Shown here: one piece after another, positions 41,458-50,327 of the stretch
Layout of the letters: each line of letters begins with the position of its first letter
Position numbering within the stretch: the stretch's first letter is position 1
The notes under the pieces: generated by a model
Databases searched by the model: none
What the model saw: only the letters and a program-made list of their open reading frames with translations
What the model was told of the DNA's origin: nothing
Origin: Methylocella tundrae
GTDB taxonomy: Bacteria; Pseudomonadota; Alphaproteobacteria; Rhizobiales; Beijerinckiaceae
Length of the DNA: 64,000 nt
Assembly (NCBI RefSeq): GCF_901905185.1
Contig: NZ_CABFMQ020000153.1
Location: 93,650 to 157,649 of the forward strand
Reading direction: 5' to 3'
Translations under genes and position numbers: made by a program

Positions 41458-42654
41458 CTAAACTTTCTTGACGGCGGCGACGATTTTCTGAGCGGCGTCG
41501 TCGAGATCGTCGGCCGGAATGACGTTAAGGCCGGACGCGGCGATGATCTTTTTGCCGAGAGCGACATTGGTGCCTTCGAGGCGCACGACCAGCGGCACGG
41601 TAAGGCCGACATCCTTCACCGCGGCGATGACGCCTTCAGCGATCACGTCGCATTTCATGATGCCGCCGAAGATATTGACCAGAATGCCTTTGACCTGCGG
41701 GTCGGAGGTGATGATCTTGAAGGCCTCGGTCACCTTCTCCTTGGTCGCGCCGCCGCCGACGTCGAGGAAGTTCGCCGGCTGCGCGCCATAGAGCTTGATG
41801 ATGTCCATGGTCGCCATGGCGAGGCCGGCGCCGTTGACCATGCAGCCGATTTCGCCGTCGAGCGAGATATAGCTGAGATCGTGCTTCGAGGCTTCGATTT
41901 CCTTGGCGTCCTCCTCCGATTCATCGCGTAGCGCGAAAATCTCCGGGTGGCGGAACAGCGAATTGGAATCAAACGATATTTTAGCGTCGAGACAGATGAG
42001 CCGACCGTCCGCCGACACGATCAGCGGATTGATCTCGAGCATCGCCATATCCTTGGCGACGAAGGCTTCGTAAAGCTGCGCCGTGAGCTTTCCGGCCTGT
42101 TTGGCAAGGTCGCCGTCAAGGCCGAGGGCCTGGGCCACGCGGCGGCCGTGATGCGGCAAAACGCCCGTTGCGGGATCGACCGAGAACGTGACAATCTTGT
42201 CGGGCGTTTTATGGGCGACTTCCTCGATGTCCATGCCGCCTTCGGTGGAGACAACAAAGGAAACCCGGCTGGTGGAACGGTCGACGAGGAGAGAAATATA
42301 GAACTCCTTGGCGATGTCCGAGCCTTCTTCGAGATAAAGGCGATTGACCTGTTTGCCGGAAGGGCCCGTCTGCACGGTGACGAGCGTTCTGCCGAGCATC
42401 TGACCGACGAAGAGCTCGACCTCCTCGGGGGATTTTGCGAGGCGCACGCCGCCTTGCGGCCCGGCTTCGGTCTCCTTGAAGCGGCCCTTGCCGCGTCCGC
42501 CGGCGTGAATTTGAGATTTCACGACGAAGAGCGGCCCTGGGAGTTCAGCGGCGGCGGATCGTGCGGCGCTCTTTTCCAGGATAGGAACGCCGCGCGAAAT
42601 CGGGACGCCGAATTCCTTCAGCACGGCCTTGGCCTGATACTCATGAATGTTCAT
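41458..42654 (-). CDS. sucC: Succinyl-CoA synthetase beta subunit
   Basis: A 398-residue ATP-grasp protein starting MNIHEYQAKAVLKEFGVPIS. Also visible are VVKSQIHAGGRGKGRFKETE, LEINPLIVSADGRLICLDAK and NGAGLAMATMDIIKLYGAQP, then VNIFGGIMKCDVIAEGVI. It binds the nucleotide and succinate. I use the ATG at 42654, which has AGAGAAGA upstream; the longer open frame extends beyond any family member. It lies 106 bp after mdh. Confidence 0.96.
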   Translation of the reverse strand: MNIHEYQAKAVLKEFGVPISRGVPILEKSAARSAAAELPGPLFVVKSQIHAGGRGKGRFKETEAGPQGGVRLAKSPEEVELFVGQMLGRTLVTVQTGPSGKQVNRLYLEEGSDIAKEFYISLLVDRSTSRVSFVVSTEGGMDIEEVAHKTPDKIVTFSVDPATGVLPHHGRRVAQALGLDGDLAKQAGKLTAQLYEAFVAKDMAMLEINPLIVSADGRLICLDAKISFDSNSLFRHPEIFALRDESEEDAKEIEASKHDLSYISLDGEIGCMVNGAGLAMATMDIIKLYGAQPANFLDVGGGATKEKVTEAFKIITSDPQVKGILVNIFGGIMKCDVIAEGVIAAVKDVGLTVPLVVRLEGTNVALGKKIIAASGLNVIPADDLDDAAQKIVAAVKKV

Positions 42655-42760
42655 GCTGTCTTCTCTTGAAGCCTTTTTGGCGCAACTTATGCTCTGGCGC
42701 CCGCGAAGGAAATAGTTCGATCGCCAAGATTCGGCCGCCAGGGCGGCCGAACCGGCAGCG

Positions 42761-43726
42761 TTATCCGGCGAGAGCGGGATTGATCGCTTTGCAGGCTTCG
42801 ACGAGGCCTTTGACCGAGGCGACCGACTTGGCGAACATCGCCTTTTCCGTCTCGTCGAGTGCGACCTCGACGATTTTCTCGACGCCATTGGCGCCGATCA
42901 CGACCGGCACGCCAACATAGAGATTGTCGACGCCATATTCGCCATTGAGCTGAGCAGCGCAGGGGAGCACGCGGCGCTTGTCTTTCAAATAGGACTCAGC
43001 CATGGCGATCGCCGAGGCGGCGGGGGCATAGAAGGCGGAGCCGGTTTTCAGCAGATTGACGATTTCGCCGCCGCCCTTGCGGGTCCGGTCGACGATGGCG
43101 TCGAGTCTTTCCTGCGTCGTCCAGCCGATCTTGACGAGATCGGTCAGCGGAATGCCGGCGACGGTCGAGTAGCGCAGCGAAGGGACCATGTCGTCGCCAT
43201 GGCCGCCGAGCACGAAGGCGGTGACGTCCTCGACCGAAACCTTGAATTCTTCCGAGAGAAAATAGCGGAACCGCGCGGAGTCGAGAACGCCGGCCATGCC
43301 GACGATCTTGGTGGGGGAGAGGCCGGAGGCTTTCTGCAGCGCCCACACCATCGCGTCGAGCGGATTGGTGATGCAGATCACGAAAGCGTCCGGGGCATAT
43401 TGTTTGATGCCGTCGCCGACCGCGTCCATGACCTTGAGATTGATGCCGAGAAGATCGTCGCGGCTCATGCCGGGCTTGCGCGGCACGCCGGCGGTGACGA
43501 TGATGACGTCGGCGCCGGCGATGTCCGCATAGGAATTGGCGCCCTTCAGGGAAGCGTTGAAGCCCTCGACCGGACCGGATTCGGCAAGATCAAGCGCCTT
43601 GCCCTGCGGCGTGCCTTCCGCGATGTCGAAGAGAACGACGTCGCCCAGCTCCTTCAGGGCCGCGAGATGAGCCAGTGTGCCGCCGATCTGTCCGGCTCCG
43701 ATCAATGCGATCTTGCTACGCGCCAT
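42761..43726 (-). CDS. mdh: Malate dehydrogenase
   Basis: A 321-residue LDH-like malate dehydrogenase: KIALIGAGQIGGTLAHLAAL at the NAD site, substrate-binding PRKPGMSRDDLLGINLKVM, ITNPLDAMVWALQ, and catalytic His in AFVLGGHGDDMVPSLRYS. The Arg after the PRKPGM motif fits malate over lactate. First gene of the operon mdh-sucC-sucD-sucA-sucB-lpdA. The 423-bp upstream gap holds a 10-bp inverted repeat at 43878. Confidence 0.96.
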   Translation of the reverse strand: MARSKIALIGAGQIGGTLAHLAALKELGDVVLFDIAEGTPQGKALDLAESGPVEGFNASLKGANSYADIAGADVIIVTAGVPRKPGMSRDDLLGINLKVMDAVGDGIKQYAPDAFVICITNPLDAMVWALQKASGLSPTKIVGMAGVLDSARFRYFLSEEFKVSVEDVTAFVLGGHGDDMVPSLRYSTVAGIPLTDLVKIGWTTQERLDAIVDRTRKGGGEIVNLLKTGSAFYAPAASAIAMAESYLKDKRRVLPCAAQLNGEYGVDNLYVGVPVVIGANGVEKIVEVALDETEKAMFAKSVASVKGLVEACKAINPALAG

Positions 43727-44149
43727 TTTTATAAGTCTCCCTCAGTCGCCGAAGGGCGAAGGGTTAAGGTTCTCATGGGAAGGAAGGGCTCTGGGTCCAC
43801 GGCCTCGGCGCCGCCAGGGGGCGGAGAGGCTGAACGCGGCAAGCCAACGAAATCAAGGTTTTGCTCTCTTGATAAATGGTTATCGCAGATGATTGCGATG
43901 ACCCTTGGCCGATGACGCCTGGCGCTCATTCCGCACAATCGCGGCTTAGCGGCTCAGGTCCGGGGCGCACCATAACGGAATTCAAATCGCGCCGCCAGCG
44001 CAGACACAGCCAACTTTGATGGAGTTTTGTGCAGATGGAGCGCCAAAACGCAGAATACAGGCGTCAGCTTTGCCTATAATTTAGAAGGTCGCATGAAACT
44101 GGCCGGGAGAGCCGCTGCGTTGCTTTTTTCGCCGGCGTCGCGGCCGGCG
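43727..44149. promoter_or_regulatory. Upstream region of the TCA operon
   Basis: 423 bp without a gene, between zapE (same strand) and mdh. At 43878-43903 lies GGTTATCGCA-N6-TGCGATGACC, an inverted repeat with nine of ten pairs, about 150 bp before the mdh start. It is a likely operator or upstream activator site. No clear -35/-10 pair could be fixed by eye. Confidence 0.45.
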
Positions 44150-45325
44150 TCAGGTTTCGACGAGGCCGCTTGCGTCGCCCGTGCCGAGCGAGGCGATCGA
44201 ACCGTGCGGCAGCGCCATATAGGCTTCCGAACGCATCTCGATCAGGCGCGAGACCGTGCGGTCGAACTCGAAGGCTTCGCGCCCGTCGGCGCCGACGTAA
44301 AGGCCCGCGGGCTCGGCGGCGGCGGAGGCGATCAGCTTCACATGCTCGTCGTAGAGCGTGTCGATCAAGGTGATGAATCGCTTGACGGCGTCGCGCCGGC
44401 CCGGGGCGATGACCGGAATCTCGTCGATGATGACGGTGTGAAAATAGCGCGCGATATAGAGATAATCGGAGGGACCCAGCGGCGCCTCGCAAAGATCGGC
44501 GAAGGAAAACCGGCCAACATGCGCATGCGCCTCCGGCACGGCGAGCGAGCGGCCGAGCACGCGCAGCACCATCGGCTTGCCGCGTTCGACCCCTGTCAGC
44601 GCCTCGAAGGCGCCGGTGAGCGCTGCCGCCGATTTTTCGTCCGGCGGCACATAAAAGGTTTGCCGGCCCTGCAATTTCTCACGCCGGAAATCGGTGCGGG
44701 CCGTCAGCTCGATGACTTCCATCCTCGCCTTGATGAGCGAGATGAAAGGCACGAAGAGCGCGCGATTGAGGCCGTCTTTGTAGAGATTGTCGGGCTCGAC
44801 GTTGGAGGTCGCGACGATGACGACGCCGCGCTCGGACAGGGCCGTGAACAGCCTGCCGAGAATCATCGCGTCCGTGATGTCGGTGACGTGGAATTCATCA
44901 AAGCAGAGAAGCAGGGCCTGCTCGGCGATGGCGTCGGCGACGGTGGCGATCGGATCGTCGCCCTTGGCCTTCTTGTGCTTCTCCGCCTGGCGCCACGCGT
45001 AGATCGCCGCATGCACATCCGCCATGAACGCATGGAAATGACTTCGGCGCTTGCGCGGCTGCGGCGCTTCCTCGAAGAAAAGGTCCATCAGCATTGTCTT
45101 GCCGCGTCCGACCGATCCCCAGATGTAGAGCCCCGGCAGGAAGGGCTCGGGGCGGCGGGCGCCGAACAGGCGCGACAGGCCGCTCGGCTTTGGCGCGGGT
45201 TGATAATCGGCGAGCGCGGCGCGCAGCTTATCGAGCTTGCGGAGCACGACTTCTTGCGCTTCGTCGCTCTCGATCAGACCCTGGCCGACCCTGTCGTTAT
45301 AGCGTTCGAGAAGGGAGGTCGACAC
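44150..45325 (-). CDS. zapE: Cell division ATPase ZapE (AFG1-like)
   Basis: A 391-residue AAA+ ATPase with Walker A GLYIWGSVGRGKTMLMDLFF, HFHAFMADVHAAIYAWRQAE, Walker B LLCFDEFHVTDITDAMILGR, and GVVIVATSNVEPDNLYKDGL. These match the AFG1/ZapE family, which in E. coli acts on the Z-ring under stress. It is upstream of mdh in the same direction; I recall this neighbour order in other alphaproteobacteria. A separate promoter for the TCA operon is likely, given the 423-bp gap. Confidence 0.92.
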   Translation of the reverse strand: MSTSLLERYNDRVGQGLIESDEAQEVVLRKLDKLRAALADYQPAPKPSGLSRLFGARRPEPFLPGLYIWGSVGRGKTMLMDLFFEEAPQPRKRRSHFHAFMADVHAAIYAWRQAEKHKKAKGDDPIATVADAIAEQALLLCFDEFHVTDITDAMILGRLFTALSERGVVIVATSNVEPDNLYKDGLNRALFVPFISLIKARMEVIELTARTDFRREKLQGRQTFYVPPDEKSAAALTGAFEALTGVERGKPMVLRVLGRSLAVPEAHAHVGRFSFADLCEAPLGPSDYLYIARYFHTVIIDEIPVIAPGRRDAVKRFITLIDTLYDEHVKLIASAAAEPAGLYVGADGREAFEFDRTVSRLIEMRSEAYMALPHGSIASLGTGDASGLVET

Positions 45326-45768
45326 TTCTGTTCCTGTGCGAGACGCGTTTTCTTCATGCGCGGACGAATCCGAGATTCAAGACCAGACGAGACTGATTCT
45401 CGCTCGCTTGTGTAACATGGCGGACACTCCGCCGCGCCAAATGGGCGGCGCGACCCTATCATCGCCATAACCTCGGCGCCATCGCCACGCAAGCCCCGCA
45501 GGCTAATGTGTCGCAGGGGCGGCCCATCGAAGATCGTTTATCTGATTGATTTAATAAGTGTTTGTACGCTGCAGGGGCGCCGGCGAAAAGCGCCTTCGCA
45601 TGGTTCAAGGAATGTTAACCGGATATGCGGCTAATGAATCAAATGCCATTCTGCCTTTTTCTGTTCGCAATCGGAAAATACAAACTTTCGCATAGCAGCT
45701 TTGTGATTGTGCGGCGCCGGCGTCGTCGGGCTTTGATATTCGGCCTTTGACATAAGGGAGCAAAAGGA
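45326..45768. other. Divergent region between zapE and protease gene
   Basis: 443 bp without a gene. A stem GGCGC/GCGCC lies near 45577-45595 inside an otherwise AT-rich stretch (45530-45660) that probably holds the protease promoter. Nothing else was recognised. Confidence 0.35.
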
Positions 45769-46650
45769 ATGATTCCTAAGGGCAGCAAGCATGTCGCCGC
45801 CGTCTGTGTCTTCCTTTTTGGCGCTTCCTTTGGCGCTTCCGCCGCTCCCTTTCTCCAGCACGCCATCGAAGGCGATGCGACCTTGGCCGCCGACGCCCGC
45901 ATCGAAAAAGTTGTCGTCTTCGGCCGCAACAGCCGACGCACCGTCGAAGAGTTTGCAAGCGAGCAAAAACTCAGTCCCGTCGAGCTTCATCACAAGTTCG
46001 CAGCCTCCGGCCTGATCGAATGCGGCGCAGCGCATGGCGCCGGCCAATTGACCTTGACCGACGATCTCGTAACGACGGCGGCGCATGTCTTCTTTGACGA
46101 GGACGGCGCGCCACGCGCCAAAACTTGCACCTTCGTCAATCAAGTCGACGGAAAAGACGTCAGAACACCGATCGATCTTTCATCCATCATCGCTGGCAGC
46201 AGGAACCCTTACGCGGTGGCCGCCGTGCATGATTGGGCCGTTGCGCGCCTGACGCGGCCGGTCAATGGGGCGACGCCTTACGGACTCGCTGGCGCGGAAA
46301 GCCCCAACACGCCTGTTGAATTCGTCGCGCGCGGCCATATTGACTGGGGCGAGGGCCGCGAACTCTCCATGGAAAAATGCGCGTTGCATGATCAATTGTC
46401 GGTCGGCGAGGAAGGCACACGCGAGTTCTCCTTCGATTGCGAGACAGGGGACGGCGCCTCGGGCGGCGCGGTCATCGTGGGCGACAAAGGCGATCCGCTG
46501 GTCGGCGCCGTGCTCGTCGGTTGGCGCAGCAACAAGCCGTTCCATTCGGCGCCCTTCTCGCCGACGCATTACAATTTCGCCGTAACGATCGAGGGCGCCT
46601 TCAAAAAGGCGGTGATCGCATCGGCCGCGAAAGCCTATGTCGCGCGATAG
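45769..46650 (+). CDS. Exported trypsin-like serine protease
   Basis: A 293-residue precursor. A signal peptide (VAAVCVFLFGASFGASAAPF) is followed by a chymotrypsin-fold domain with catalytic His in VTTAAHVFFDEDG, Asp in VHDWAVARLTRPV, and Ser in GDGASGGAVIVGDKGDPLVG. The first 50 mature residues, before the protease fold, contain EEFASEQKLSPVELHHKFAA. It probably acts in the periplasm or outside. GAG-rich ribosome site (GGGAGCAAAAGG) precedes the ATG. The substrate is unknown. Confidence 0.85.
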   Translation: MIPKGSKHVAAVCVFLFGASFGASAAPFLQHAIEGDATLAADARIEKVVVFGRNSRRTVEEFASEQKLSPVELHHKFAASGLIECGAAHGAGQLTLTDDLVTTAAHVFFDEDGAPRAKTCTFVNQVDGKDVRTPIDLSSIIAGSRNPYAVAAVHDWAVARLTRPVNGATPYGLAGAESPNTPVEFVARGHIDWGEGRELSMEKCALHDQLSVGEEGTREFSFDCETGDGASGGAVIVGDKGDPLVGAVLVGWRSNKPFHSAPFSPTHYNFAVTIEGAFKKAVIASAAKAYVAR

Positions 46651-46829
46651 GGCCAGGGCTTAGAATCTCCTCGCTTCTTCTCATGCCGGCATTGTCTCTT
46701 TGACGTGCACATGACGCTTGGCCTGGCGCCGGGCTCATCCTGAAACCGGCTGACGGAGCCGCCGCGCGCTGCGCGGAATCAGCGCTGCAACAACCACCAG
46801 GTATTTTTCAAAGCGGCGGCGCGATAAAG

Positions 46830-47645
46830 ATGCGCCGCGCATTTTTTCTTCGACCGTGGTCGAGGCTGCTGATCCCGGTCGCTGACATGAATTCGATTTC
46901 ACCGCCGACTTTCGTGATGCTGGTCGGCGCGGCTTTCACCGCCGGCTTCGTCGATGCGATCGCAGGCGGCGGCGGCCTCATCACAGTGCCTGCTTTGACC
47001 CTCGCAGGGCTGGATCCGGTCAGCGCCATCGCGACCAATAAATTGCAGGGAACCTTCGGGGCGGCCTCCGCCATGCGCACCTACGCGAGGGCTGGCCATG
47101 TCGAATGGCGCGACGTGCGGCTGCTGGCTCTCCTCGCGGCGCTCGGCGCGATCGCCGGAGCAATGCTCGTCTCGCACCTTCCGACGAACTGGCTCGCAGC
47201 CATCTTGCCCGCGGCGCTCGTCGTGATCGCCGTCTATTTCGCCCTCTCTCCGCAAATCAGCAACATCGCGACGCGTCCGCGCATGGGCGCCAAGCTGTTC
47301 ACGCTGACCGTCGCGCCTTTGATCGGCTGCTACGACGGCCTGTTTGGCCCCGGCGCAGGCTCGTTCTATATGCGGGGTTTCGTCGCGCTGCTCGGCTATG
47401 GACTCATCAAGGCGACGGCGCAAACCAAGGTCGCGAATTTCGCCTCGAACCTTGCCGCATTGGCGACCCTGATGCTGACGGGGCACGTCTATTGGACGCT
47501 TGGCTTTGCGATGGGCGCGGCGCAGTTTTTCGGCGCGCGTCTTGGCGCGCACGCTGCGATCAAAAATGGCGCGAAGCTGATCCGGCCGATGCTGGTGACG
47601 ATCTGTCTTCTGCTCGCCGCGCGCCTTGCCTGGAATCAGATGTAG
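46830..47645 (+). CDS. TSUP (TauE/SafE) family permease
   Basis: A 271-residue membrane protein with seven to eight helices. The TSUP signature appears twice: FTAGFVDAIAGGGGLITVPA followed by ATNKLQGTFG in the first half, and GCYDGLFGPGAGSFYMRGFV followed by KVANFASNLAALATLML in the second. TSUP proteins move sulfite, sulfoacetate or other organosulfur anions. The start may be the ATG at 46887 (MNSISPPTFVMLVG), since neither site has a strong ribosome-binding sequence. Convergent with fabH, 16 bp apart. Confidence 0.87.
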   Translation: MRRAFFLRPWSRLLIPVADMNSISPPTFVMLVGAAFTAGFVDAIAGGGGLITVPALTLAGLDPVSAIATNKLQGTFGAASAMRTYARAGHVEWRDVRLLALLAALGAIAGAMLVSHLPTNWLAAILPAALVVIAVYFALSPQISNIATRPRMGAKLFTLTVAPLIGCYDGLFGPGAGSFYMRGFVALLGYGLIKATAQTKVANFASNLAALATLMLTGHVYWTLGFAMGAAQFFGARLGAHAAIKNGAKLIRPMLVTICLLLAARLAWNQM

Positions 47646-47660
47646 AGTCGGAGCGCGGCG

Positions 47661-48662
47661 TCACCACCGCATCAGCGCGCTGCCCCAGGCCATGCCGGCG
47701 CCGATCGCCATCATCGCGATCAGATCGCCCTTTTTGAGACGGCCGGCGCGATTGGCCTCGTCCAGGGAAATCGGCAGCGACGCGCTCGAGGTGTTGCCAT
47801 AGCGTTCGAGATTGAGCCAGCATTTTTCGAGCGGAATGCCGAGCCGCTCAAGCACCGACTCGACGATGCGCGCATTGGCCTGATGCGAAACGATATGGTC
47901 GATGTCGGCGACGCCGAGCCCATTGGCGTCAAGCGCTTCCAAAATCGCCTGAGGCAGGACCCGCACCGCGAATTTATATATTTCTCGCCCATTCATATGC
48001 ACTTTGTGCATTTTGCTGGCGAGCACTTCTTCCGATTGCGGATGCCGGCTGCCGCCGCCCGGAATGTTCAGAATGTCCGCGGCGGTTCCGTCCGAGTGCA
48101 AATGCGCCGACAAGAGACCGCTGTGGGAGTCCGCGCTCGGACCGACCACCATCGCGCCAGCCGCGTCACCGAACAATACGCAGGTGTTGCGGTCCGTCCA
48201 GTCGACGACCCGGCTCAGGAGTTCGGCGCCGATGACGAGAATGCGCTTGGCTCTGCCGCTTGCGATGAACTGGTCGGCGACGCTGAGCGCGAAAAGAGAT
48301 CCGGCGCAGGCGGCGGAAAGGTCGAAAGCGAAGGCCCGCGCGGCGCCAAGTTTGGCCTGCACGAGGACAGCGCAGGACGGCAAAGGCATGTCGGCCGAAA
48401 TGGTCGCGACAATGATCATATCGAGATCTTCGGCGCGACAGCCCGCCATCGCCAGCGCATGACGCGCGGCGACGACCGCCATATCCGACGTATCTTCCCC
48501 TTCCGCGGCGATCCGGCGCTCCTTGATGCCGGTGCGTGAAGTTATCCATTCATCGGTCGTCGCGACCATCTCTTCGAGGTCGCTGTTCCTCAGAATGCGC
48601 TTTGGAGCATAGGCGCCTGTCCCGAGAATCTGGGAATACGTCAACCTTTCTCCTTCCACCAC
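47661..48662 (-). CDS. fabH: 3-oxoacyl-ACP synthase III
   Basis: A 333-residue condensing enzyme: TDEWITSRTGIKERRIAAEG near residue 37, active-site Cys in AFDLSAACAGSLFALSVADQ, His in DHIVSHQANARIVESVLERL, and Asn in RYGNTSSASLPISLDEA. It starts fatty-acid chains from acetyl-CoA and malonyl-ACP. Rhizobial genomes usually carry fabH next to plsX; this copy stands alone, so it could be a second FabH with another acyl-CoA preference. The start could also be a few residues downstream (MVEGERLTYSQIL is short for the family). Confidence 0.9.
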   Translation of the reverse strand: MVEGERLTYSQILGTGAYAPKRILRNSDLEEMVATTDEWITSRTGIKERRIAAEGEDTSDMAVVAARHALAMAGCRAEDLDMIIVATISADMPLPSCAVLVQAKLGAARAFAFDLSAACAGSLFALSVADQFIASGRAKRILVIGAELLSRVVDWTDRNTCVLFGDAAGAMVVGPSADSHSGLLSAHLHSDGTAADILNIPGGGSRHPQSEEVLASKMHKVHMNGREIYKFAVRVLPQAILEALDANGLGVADIDHIVSHQANARIVESVLERLGIPLEKCWLNLERYGNTSSASLPISLDEANRAGRLKKGDLIAMMAIGAGMAWGSALMRW

Positions 48663-48910
48663 ACAGTTGGGCTTGAGGAAAAAGGGATAAGCCCAAACGG
48701 GGGGCTTGCCCAGCCGTCACATTCCAATCTGGCGGAAGAAGAGCCGCCCGGCCATCAAATCTGATTCATAAATTGAAACATAGGCTGCGCGACCCGCGCG
48801 GGCGCGCCGGCGCGGAAATGCCCGAAGCCCACGCACTGGAGCCGGTTGAGCAGGCACGCAATCGCGCCACGATTACGTCGAAGGCTAAATCAGTTTCTTA
48901 TCAATGAATT

Positions 48911-48955
48911 AGAGCATGCCCGAAAACCGGGTTCCAATTTTCGGGCACATGCTCT
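48911..48955. repeat. Palindromic intergenic repeat, third copy
   Basis: 45 bp: AGAGCATGCCCGAAAA at one end and TTTTCGGGCACATGCTCT at the other, complementary except for a CA insertion, around CCGGGTTCCAA. Same family as 6870-6918. It overlaps the last two bases of the stop codon of the neighbouring gene. Confidence 0.7.
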
Positions 48956-49229
48956 AGCGCCGCCGCCGTGCGGCGAGCGCCCTGGCCTCGGCTTCGGCGG
49001 CGTCGAGCTGATAATTCTTCTGGAGAAAGTCGATAACGCCCCTCGCGGCGCGAAGCGAATTATTGTCGACGCGCGGACGCACAGCCGCCAGCGTCCAATT
49101 GGCGGCGCCTTCGGCATTTTCACGCGCCTGCACCAGCACCTCATTCACCATTTCAAAGCCCTCGCACTGCTTGAGCGTCTGCAAGCAGACCGATTGCAAT
49201 TCTGCAAAGGAGCAGGTCTCGCGGCTCAT
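48954..49229 (-). CDS. Hypothetical 91-residue protein
   Basis: A small helical protein starting MSRETCSFAELQSVCLQTLK, with two Cys in the first 15 residues, a central VRPRVDNNSLRAARGVIDFL and a basic Ala/Arg tail. I do not recognise it. The ATG at 49229 has GGAGA 6 nt upstream. It lies 64 bp downstream of the DUF883-like gene and may be co-transcribed with it. Its stop codon merges with a palindromic repeat. Confidence 0.6.
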   Translation of the reverse strand: MSRETCSFAELQSVCLQTLKQCEGFEMVNEVLVQARENAEGAANWTLAAVRPRVDNNSLRAARGVIDFLQKNYQLDAAEAEARALAARRRR

Positions 49230-49293
49230 GTAATTCTCCAACCATCTGTTTCTAATAGCATTTTGTTCGCCGTTCGACGCGGGCTTGTCGGGC

Positions 49294-49677
49294 TCAGTCT
49301 CTTTTGTGCAGCAGATAGCCGATGAGATAGCCGACGGCCCCGGCGAGGAGCAGGGCCTCAAGAGGCTGCCGGCCGACGCGTTTGGCGAGATCCCTGCCGC
49401 CGCTCTTTAAGGCCTCCTCGGCGCGCCCGACCCCCTCATCGAAGGTTTCGGAGGCGGCCGCGCCTATTCCCCCCGCGGTTTCGCGGGCCCGGTCCAAAGC
49501 GTCGCTCGCCGCCGCCCAGGAGGCGTTCACGCCGTCGCTTATCCTGTCGTTTATTTTCTCTGCGATTTTGCGGGCATTGCCTTGAGCGGCTTCAACGCCC
49601 TCTTTTGTCGACTTTTGTACATTACGCGCAGTCGTTCGCAAGTTATCAGAAGCCGTATCCAAGTCATACGCAGCCAT
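49294..49677 (-). CDS. DUF883/YqjD-like tail-anchored protein
   Basis: A 127-residue protein: a long amphipathic region (DLDTASDNLRTTARNVQKST, WAAASDALDRARETAGGIGA) and one C-terminal membrane helix, QPLEALLLAGAVGYLIGYLL, followed by HKRD. This is the layout of the ElaB/YqjD/DUF883 proteins, which sit in the inner membrane and bind ribosomes in stationary phase in E. coli. An AAGGGA site precedes the ATG at 49677. Role inferred from the family. Confidence 0.72.
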   Translation of the reverse strand: MAAYDLDTASDNLRTTARNVQKSTKEGVEAAQGNARKIAEKINDRISDGVNASWAAASDALDRARETAGGIGAAASETFDEGVGRAEEALKSGGRDLAKRVGRQPLEALLLAGAVGYLIGYLLHKRD

Positions 49678-49944
49678 GAGGCGATCCCTTTTTGTGAAGA
49701 TACGAATTGAAAGCGCGTCGTCTGAAAAGCAACGCTTATGAAAACTATCGTTTCCCCAACGATGCACATGGAACGTGCGAATCAGAAATCTGTTCCATTG
49801 CTGAAATCTTTCAGGCGCTTGGTGCGCGGCGCGGCGGTTGGCGGGCCGCACATTGTGTCTGTCGGTTGCTTGACCGCTTGAGAACGCAAAAGATAGGGTG
49901 ATTCCCGCGCCGTTTTGGCGCGATTTTAGGCGGAAGGTTTCAAG

Positions 49945-50151
49945 ATGCGCTTCTTGTTTGGAATTATCGTCGGCGTGTTGCTGACGATCGGCGCCGCCTA
50001 TGTGTTCGATTCGACTCATAAAGGGGAAGGACCGGACGGAGCCGCCGAACGGACGATGGTTAATTGGGATGTCGTCCAGAATGAGCTGAAGAGCTTGTCG
50101 ACGAACATCCACCAAGGGTGGGATCATTTAACCGGCCATAAGGACGGTTAG
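49945..50151 (+). CDS. Small single-span membrane protein
   Basis: A 68-residue protein: the N-terminal helix MRFLFGIIVGVLLTIGAAYV is followed by a polar tail with NWDVVQNELKSLSTNIHQGW. It could be a membrane-anchored protein or an exported one. Similar short proteins occur in Rhizobiales; no function is known. AAGG lies 8 nt before the ATG. The gene is divergent from the DUF883-like one, with 267 bp between. Confidence 0.6.
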   Translation: MRFLFGIIVGVLLTIGAAYVFDSTHKGEGPDGAAERTMVNWDVVQNELKSLSTNIHQGWDHLTGHKDG

Positions 50152-50199
50152 CGCCTTTTTCCGGTCCGCAGCCGTTGCAAATCGCTTCATCGGCAGAGC

Positions 50200-50231
50200 G
50201 CGGAATGCGTCTTGACGGGCTCGCATTCCGC
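50200..50231. terminator. Hairpin between convergent genes
   Basis: Perfect 10-bp stem GCGGAATGCG/CGCATTCCGC with a 12-nt loop, 49 bp after the small membrane gene and about 97 bp beyond the end of the SH3 gene. Confidence 0.5.
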
Positions 50232-50327
50232 CCCTAACTACTTGTTTTAACGCAGCATATTGTTGGAGAAGTCGCTCGGCTGTGGTCGATTGCGCTTTCG
50301 CGCCGGGGCGGCAGACCGTCGCCAGCG

